A stretch of DNA of 64,000 nt from Odobenus rosmarus divergens (lineage: Eukaryota; Chordata; Mammalia; Carnivora; Odobenidae), in NCBI RefSeq assembly GCF_000321225.1, contig NW_004450464.1:2883895-2947894 (forward strand), written 5' to 3'. Shown here in pieces: positions 57,812 to 64,000 of this stretch (its first letter is position 1; each line of letters opens with the position of its first letter). The position numbers were made by a program, and so were the translations under genes. Under the pieces are notes generated by a model. It was not told where the DNA came from and ran no database searches. It saw only the letters and a list, made by a program, of their open reading frames with translations.

Positions 57812-57826
57812 AGAGACAATCAGATA

Positions 57827-58040
57827 GGGGCTCCTGGAAGGCTCAGTCGGTTAAGTATCTGCCTTCAGCTCAGGTCATGATCATGATCCCAGGATCCTGG
57901 AATCCAGCCCCGTGTCAGGCTCCCTGCTCAGGGGGGAGTTGGCTTCTACCTCTCCCGCTGCCCCGCCCCCTGCTCCTGCTCTCTCTCATGCACGCTCTCT
58001 CTCTTTCTCAAATAAATAAGTAAAATCTTTGAAAAAAAAG
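57827..58040 (+). mobile_element. SINEC, plus strand, with 13-bp target duplication and internal 6-bp duplication
   Basis: GGGGCTCCTGGAAGGCTCAG, TCGGTTAAGTATCTGCC, then GGTCATGATCATGATCCC, in which ATGATC is doubled relative to related copies; CGTGTCAGGCTCCCTGCTC, CT-rich block, AAATAAATAAGTAAAATC and tail. Perfect target-site duplication AGAGACAATCAGA at 57812-57824 and 58041-58053. Confidence 0.97.
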
Positions 58041-58053
58041 AGAGACAATCAGA

Positions 58054-58555
58054 CAAATATAGAACATAAGATATTTCATAAAGGAGCTAATCTGAAATCT
58101 TAAAACGGTGTGAATTTCATGAAAGACACACATATACATATACATATATGACTAAAAAAATTAACAAAATGCAGTTCATGATTCTGTATTGAATTTTGGA
58201 CTTTAAAGTTATAAAGTACCTTACTGGGACAATTGTTGTGTTATTGTATTAATGTTAAATATTTTATATGTGATAAATACTTCGGCAGTTATGGAGGGGA
58301 ATGTCCTTATTCCTAGAGGAAAAATGAGATGTATTTAGAAGGAAAGAGTCAAGATATTTGTTAACTTATTTTCAAATGGATCAGCAAAAAAATGAACATA
58401 ATATATATACACACATATATATATACATGTATGTGCACAGTGTATGTGTATATATACAAATACATGTATATTTTCATTTAACACTAGAAAGAAAAAGAGA
58501 AAGCATTAGCAAATCTAAGTGATAGGTCTATACATCTTCATTATACTTTTAATTA
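58054..58555. other. Unique AT-rich sequence with a TA/CA patch
   Basis: 58398-58462 is an alternating TATATA/CACACA/TGTGTA patch around a GTGCAC centre, nearly self-complementary (CATGTATGTGCACAGTGTATG). No gene. Confidence 0.6.
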
Positions 58556-58568
58556 TTTTGAAGGTTAG

Positions 58569-58769
58569 GGACACCTGGGTAGCTCAGTCATTCGAGTGAC
58601 CTTCTTTTGGTTTCAGCTCAGGTCATGATCTCATGGGTGCTAAGATCAAGCTCAGCATTGGGCTCAACGCGGAGTCTGCTTGCAGATTCTCTCCCTCTGC
58701 CCCTCCACCCATGCTCACTCCTGCACTGGCTCTCTCTCTCTCTCTCTCAAATAAATAAATCTTTAAGTT
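58569..58769 (+). mobile_element. SINEC, plus strand, older subfamily, 13-bp target duplication
   Basis: GGACACCTGGGTAGCTCAG, CATTCGAGTGACC, GGTCATGATCTCATGGG, CTCAACGCGGAGTCTGC, CT-rich block, AAATAAATAAATC. Perfect target-site duplication TTTTGAAGGTTAG at 58556-58568 and 58770-58782. The tail has almost no poly(A) left, as in older inserts. Confidence 0.96.
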
Positions 58770-58782
58770 TTTTGAAGGTTAG

Positions 58783-59164
58783 AAAAATTTCAAATTAAAA
58801 AATTGGGAAAAAAGTTACCAACTTGTATTTTGTGGTTGAGACCATGCCTGACTTTAAGCTATTATGATAAAGTATCCAATGCCAGATATGTGATTAATTT
58901 CTAAGGAATTCAATTGCAGAATGCTGCATTTCTAAAAAGGCACATTTTCTTTACTTACAGACATACACAAGGAGAAAAATCTCAAGTACAGGCATTTGTT
59001 TGAATATGGTAACTGATAGAAAAGTTGATCAAGTAGAAAACTATAATGTGTCATAATAAAAGATGTTGAGATTTGCCTCTATGTTATGTGGGCATTATGG
59101 TTCACAAAGTTAAATATTATGCCAGAAGCTCTTGATGACAAGAGTTTCATTTCTTTCTGCTCAG
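58783..59164. other. Unique AT-rich sequence
   Basis: Nothing identified. Confidence 0.4.
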
Positions 59165-59300
59165 ATTCTGTGGATGACTTTGAGCAAGTCATTTTAACTT
59201 GTGTGGAGCTGGGTCCGCCTATAAAATGGGGAAGCTAATTCTGGTTTACATCATAGAGCTTGTGTAAGGATTAAGCATCTTACTGCAAAGTTTGGTAAAC
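59165..59300 (-). mobile_element. MIR SINE, minus strand
   Basis: TTCTGTGGATGACTTTGAGC, AAGTCATTTTAACTTG, CTATAAAATGGGGAAGCTAAT, GTGTAAGGATTAAGCATC in antisense MIR order. Confidence 0.78.
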
Positions 59301-61049
59301 CACTTTTCCCATCCAAATGTTCAGCCTTGGAAACACTGAGAGGATTGTCATGCTGAGGAGCTAAGGTAATGTTTATTGATTCTGCCCTTGTTTAGAGATT
59401 GTTCTTATAGGATCCTGCACAAGGTTTTTATCCTTTATAAGTTATAATACTAAGAAAAATCTACTTGTATTTTGACGAATCTGTTTTCCTGCACAACTCT
59501 TAATTTTCTTCTGAAACAAGATTGGATTTGGAGGAGATTTAGTTAGAAAAGGTAACCCTGACTTTGTCATCTGTGAAAGGAATGTGGCAACTCTCTGTGC
59601 TCTCGAAATGTAGGTGGTTGAGAGCATGTGAAATAATTAGCCGCCCTAACCTGTGTTTCATAACTGATAAAAATACAGCTCTTTTGAGAGAAGGCTGAGT
59701 TTTCTGGGGACTGAGAGTAGAAAAGGTGAGCCATGATCTGGGTGTAAGAGGACTGGGAAGGCATTGGGCAGATGAAGGAGACCTGGGAAAAGTCCTGAAT
59801 GTGCATTCATTATGTGCACAGACCTATGCAGGAACAACTCTTGGGTGCTGATACTAGGGAGATATAATGGAGGAAACTGATCCACCCTGTTGGCTAGGTG
59901 CATTGAAAGGATTGCAAAACTCATTGGTGTTAACCTGTGGTAGGCAGCAAGGAGACCCCAGTGGTTGCTGAATAGAGGATTGACAGGGGGTGATTACATT
60001 GGAAACTAAGTAATGCATGGTAGCATTATGTAGGAAAAGACCAGCAAAGAACTTTCCCTTGGGAATTGTGGATGGAGATGAGTGTTCAGCTCTGAAATAC
60101 AGGTTCTAGCCAAGTGCCATTAGGAGAGAGTGTGAGAGGAGGAAGTTTCCACAGAATGAGGAGGTAACAGGGCTGTGCTTGATTACTGATGTCTGCTGAG
60201 GACAAGGGTGGAACCATAAAAGTGCATATGGTCATGTATTTGCCATTCCTTAACTAGAGAGAAGTAAACCAAAAATTCCAACCTATGTGATGAGAAAAAG
60301 AACTGGGAACTGGTTTGGGAGAAAGTTGATGGTCTAGTTTCAGTCACACTTCAATTTGTGGACAGCACATTAAGTACATTTGGGGTCAGTGTCGCTAGTT
60401 CTTGCCATTTGCTTTGATATACTTACTAGAGAGAGAGAGGAGGTCAGAGTAAAAGAGTGTAGGAGATAGAACTCCTATGGAGGTCAAATGAATAAATGTG
60501 CTTTATTAAGCTGCCTATTTATACACACATGCATTTTCTCATGATGATTACCCAGTTCCATGCACCCTCGTTAATTCAGGTGGCATTTTGGTATATAGGC
60601 ACCATGCAAGACTGTCAGCCAAGAGGGCAGGTGCACTTCTCCACTCATGGACAAAGAATTCTTATTCAGCCTAAAGTAATCTTTTAGGAACCATAAGCAA
60701 TAGTCATTGAAACTTAATAGTAATAACAGCGAGGAAACAGTATTTAATTTCAAGATGATGCCTTTGGAAGTTGTGCCCGGAATTGAGCTGTGGTTCCATC
60801 TTTAGCTTATAGAATCACATTTCCTCCTTCTGGGGCTTGATTTCCACAGATGAGAAAGGAAAGGTGTTGTCTGAACTTGGGATGGTGAGTGTGTGCTGCC
60901 TCTCTTCTATCCTGCATTCAGACCAAACAGGGCCCTCCCCCTTTGCTCCTCAATAAGGAGTGACCGTCATTTTTCACTTGGCACCTGTTGGCATGTGACC
61001 CGATACCTTTTGTTGTCCATAGGATAGTGAATCACAGAAGAGGAAAATA
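59301..61049. other. Mostly unique sequence
   Basis: 59660-60070 has weak antisense-L2 flavour (GGTAGGCAGCAAGGAGACC, GGGTGATTACATTGG), below my threshold for a call. Short minus-strand frames here (59442-59924) show no domain. The rest is unassigned. Confidence 0.4.
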
Positions 61050-61210
61050 GATAGCAAGAATAGCTGTGGTGAACATTTGTTGAGCTTTTACTTTGTGTCA
61101 GTTTCTGTAGTAAGCACTTAAGAGTTATATAAATATAAGTGTTTACAATTAAGAGGGAGGGACAGTTAAGCAGGTGAAATTTCAGGCTCAAACCGGGGAG
61201 GTAGAGTTTT
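61050..61210 (+). mobile_element. MIR SINE, plus strand (5' part)
   Basis: GAACATTTGTTGAGCTTTTA, CTTTGTGTCAGTTTCTGTAG, TAAGCACTTAAGAGTTATAT, then degraded MIR text with GGCTCAAACCGGGG at the distal end. Confidence 0.68.
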
Positions 61211-64000
61211 GATGTTAGTTGGAATAGTTTGAGAAAATGGCCAGCAGTGTGAAGTAAAGAAAAAGTAAGACTCACTTTTCCATTTCCTTGAGCTAGCTCA
61301 GTGCCTGGCTTGGTAGAACTTCACCGATTTGTGTTTGATTTGGGAATTAATGACTTGATGAAGAAACAAAGTTGTTTGGCAAGGATTGCCCTCAGCTCAT
61401 GGATCCAATCTCTTTCTTTATTATTGGATGGAACATCTGCTGAACTGTTAATAACTTTATTGTATAGTGTTTCAGTTGATTCTCTCCACCACGAGCTTTT
61501 AATTCCCAAAATAAGGCCCAACTGACAATTTATACATTGTGTTCTTTTAAAACACAACCATTAAAGACAGACTATATACTTTTTTTTCAACGGCTCTACA
61601 AAAAGAGATTTTGGAAAGCACTTCCATTGGTACTCATTTATCATTACTAGAAAATAAAGCCTACATTCATTATCATTCTTCCTTAGAGCTAAGGTTTTGG
61701 GTGTACATCAAGTGAAAGATAAGCTGCTGAAACCATTGTAAGGTAATGGCATGATCACAGGTCCTAATAGGAGCATCATGCCTGCATTAGGACTGCCTTG
61801 CCTTAAAGGATATGGGCCAGTTATTTAAATAAATTATACATAGTTTCACCTGTTAATACTTTGAAGAGAAAGTCAGGTGAAGACAGTATTAGTGAATTCT
61901 GACAGTCGGGATACCAATTTATAATGACAAGTCAATTTTCCTTTTAGTTTCTAGGACTACTGTATAACAAATGGACCTACACAGTATTTTAGGTTAATGG
62001 ATTTTATTTTTCATCCAAAAGAAGGAAAAAAAAAGCCTTGTGGAGTGCTACCCTAGAACTCTAGGACATTCATTGAATTTCTGGCTCATCATACAGCTTC
62101 TAAAAAGCAATTATAACTTTCATCTTAAATGTCTTTCAATGACAAATCTCTCTGGAGTGACTGTCACTGGATTCTTCGTTTAGAGAGCATCTCTTTTCTC
62201 AGGGGAAATGATACTCAGCAACATCCAAAATACTTCTAGGCAAAATTAAGCTATGGAAATTTTACCCGACCCAAATTTGCAGTGATTGCATCCATAGATG
62301 CCAGTGACATCCTCTGCCATTAAGACTTCACCAGCTTCCGGTGTTTCCTAGATCACATAAGGAGGTGCTGGATGTCTGTTCATGACCTGCTTGCCTCATC
62401 ACTGCCCACACTGTCAAGCTAATGTCCCACACAGTTTGGATGCAAGGATTAGTATGACAGTGGCCGTCCACATCCATTTATTCCCAGCACCCAAGGCAGA
62501 CTTTTCGGCTGCAGTGCATGTCAGTTTGATTATCTTAGTGGCTGGAGACATGGAGCAGAGAGTGAAAATTTTCAAACGCTGATTGAGAAGGACCCACTTA
62601 ATGCAGTCAGACCGAAGTGGGCAGATAAGAAGTTACCAGGCAGTAGAGGCACGGCCCATTCTGTGATTATTACTATTATTATTGTTGTTCTCTAATCAGT
62701 GTGATTCCCAAGGCACATTCCTAGAAGTTCATTCTTGAATAGAGTTCTATAAGAGAAAATAATAAATCAGGACAGCTCTAGCTTGCTTCTGTTGACAAAG
62801 CGGCTCTGTGTCAGTGTAACTGAAAAGTCCTTGCTTTCTTTTCTTCATGATTCGGACGTGACCGAAAAAATCTGCACCGGCCACTTCAATATCTGATACA
62901 CCCCTTATGTGGAGAAGAGAGATATAAATAATAAAGAAGTCTTCCTTTCGAAAGGGGATGGGTGACTAGTAGCGGGCTTGTTGTATGTATAATGCTTGAG
63001 TCATGCCGATCAACTACATTTCTAGTGCCCAGTTGGAAGTTGTGGGGGTTACCATCTTTTCAAAACAATCATGATTTTTAGTTCTGTTTATAACTTTCAA
63101 AGGTGCCACTTAGGGAATATTTTCATAAAAATCGGCAGATTGTGAATTGATTTATTTCTGGCTCATAAAGTAGAGGGAAATTTACCCCAAAAGAAATGTG
63201 TTTTTTAAACAAAATCAAGGATCATATGAATAAATAAGTGAAACCCAGCAAGGAAGGTTGGCTAGTGGAGTCACCTTAGGTCCTATAATTATTTTTTATT
63301 GTGAGTGAATCTGAGTGCCACTTTTCACCTTCTCCCATATCCCTACAATGACTAACAAACTGTGATGATTAGAAGATAAATAAAAGGTCCTTTTATAAGT
63401 TATGTATGGAAACCTGCCTTGATCCAGCACAAATTTACCTGCTTCTTTTATTTCCATCTTCATTCAAGCATGGAATTTACTTGTATGGGGATCGGTGGTA
63501 GGTGTTACATTGTTCATAAGAGACTGAGAGAAGAAAATATGATTATCAGTGATAAAATGAATCCATGTCTTATTGGTCTCAGTTTTTGAGCAGAAAAATT
63601 ACTTACACAGGAAAGTGGTAGGCGATGGATTTGTCTAGGGAGCACTGTGAAGAAAAACGTACAGATTGTCTCTCTATACTTCAGGTTATCCTAACTGATG
63701 TTAAACCTCAAACGTTTATTTCACATTAGAAAGAAATACTTAATGAGTGTCTCAAAGCAGTGATTGTTGCAGAACTTAATTTTTCTGCAACTGAGCCTAT
63801 TTTAATTCTGTTTAAGTAAATGGCTGAGTGTTACACTAGTCATTTACTTAATAAGTGCTAGCGTAACTGTGGACCAAGCACTGTATGTATTTGAAACGTG
63901 AATCAGCAGCAGAACCAGGTTATTGATCCTACTATGCTATTTCATAGCACCCCTACTGGATGTATAAAATTAGGCCTGTCATAGAAATTACTGGACATTT
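61211..64000. other. Unique sequence with CpG-retaining patches
   Basis: No repeat is confidently recognised in about 2.8 kb. 61935-62010 weakly recalls an antisense MaLR LTR end (TAGTTTCTAGGACTACTGTA). 62280-62900 keeps more CpGs than average, with four in 27 bp at 62853-62879. The 66-codon frame at 62382-62582 has no domain. A candidate conserved non-coding region, not a gene. Confidence 0.5.

Noticed and set aside
57805..58023. 72-codon plus-strand frame and similar ones at 48325-48630, 58607-58798 and 9374-9580
   Set aside because: All are translations of SINEC sequences (recurring AQVMI, LLPLPLP and LSLSQINK-type strings).
59660..60070. Possible antisense L2 fragment
   Set aside because: Only two weak phrase matches; below the level needed to call a repeat by eye.
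61935..62010. Possible MaLR LTR end
   Set aside because: One phrase resembling TTAGTTTCCTAGGGCTGCTG, with no continuation of the LTR order.
1..64000. Dog or cat as source
   Set aside because: No dog-type young SINEC_Cf head (GGGATCCCTGGGTGGCGCAG) and no cat-type SINE middle (GGTTCGAGCCCCGCGTC with GACAGCTCAGAGCC). The SINECs are caniform but not canid in style. Species cannot be fixed further by eye.
1..64000. A hidden novel gene system or endogenous viral genes
   Set aside because: No cluster of long frames, no conserved catalytic motifs outside decayed LINE remnants, and the only retroviral-like item is a solo LTR without coding sequence.

Overview
The window is nuclear DNA from a mammal of the order Carnivora, most likely a caniform outside the dog family (bear, seal, mustelid or relative). 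The clue is the set of tRNA-derived carnivore SINEs (SINEC). They begin with GGGCGCCTGGGTGGCTCAG-type heads and end in a CT-rich stretch, an AAATAAATAAA motif and poly(A). The caniform-style middle (GATCCCAGGGTCCTGGGATC) is present, and the dog-specific young SINEC_Cf head is absent. Carnivore L1 tails, L2, MIR, MER5A, a Tigger-like DNA transposon and an MLT1-type LTR fit this. There is no bacterial, phage or plasmid signal.

I found no protein-coding exon, RNA gene or host pseudogene that I can support. Every open frame is short, and most lie on repeats or have no recognisable composition. The window therefore looks like intergenic gene desert or the inside of a very large intron.

Layout. 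1-7 kb is mostly unique AT-rich sequence with one 5'-truncated carnivore L1 (about 1.35-1.97 kb), a large pyrimidine tract (2.9-3.05 kb) and a TA/CA microsatellite (6.9 kb). 7-15 kb is rich in old repeats: an L1M 3' end, MIRs and a 1.5-kb antisense L2. That L2 carries reverse-transcriptase remnants and three nested insertions (a bare poly-T with its own target-site duplication, a MER5A and a SINEC). A second antisense L2 follows. 15-21 kb is largely unique. 21-23.1 kb holds a SINEC and two opposed fragments of the same L1 ORF2 region. 24.3-25.1 kb holds a diverged direct duplication. 25-35 kb has scattered L2, MIR, MER5A and L1 remnants plus a 77-bp L1 insertion with perfect target-site duplications. 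35-42.5 kb holds a young SINEC, a Tigger-like element, a 0.7-kb antisense L2, a solo MLT1-type LTR with a 5-bp duplication, a MIR and an L2 end. 42.5-46.6 kb is unique. 46.6-54 kb is another repeat-dense block (L2, MIR, an antisense L1M split by a SINEC, long CCCT/CCTT and TA/CA tracts). 56.6-58.8 kb holds four SINECs, the first two closely spaced and opposed. The remainder is mostly unique, with small CpG-retaining patches that could be conserved non-coding elements.

Nothing here amounts to a new biological system. The points of interest concern retrotransposition (tail-only insertion, ultra-short L1, nested layers, opposed L1 fragments), an unexplained local duplication and candidate regulatory patches. 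Repeat family names and boundaries were assigned by eye from remembered consensus features, so boundaries are good to roughly 10-30 bp unless target-site duplications define them.
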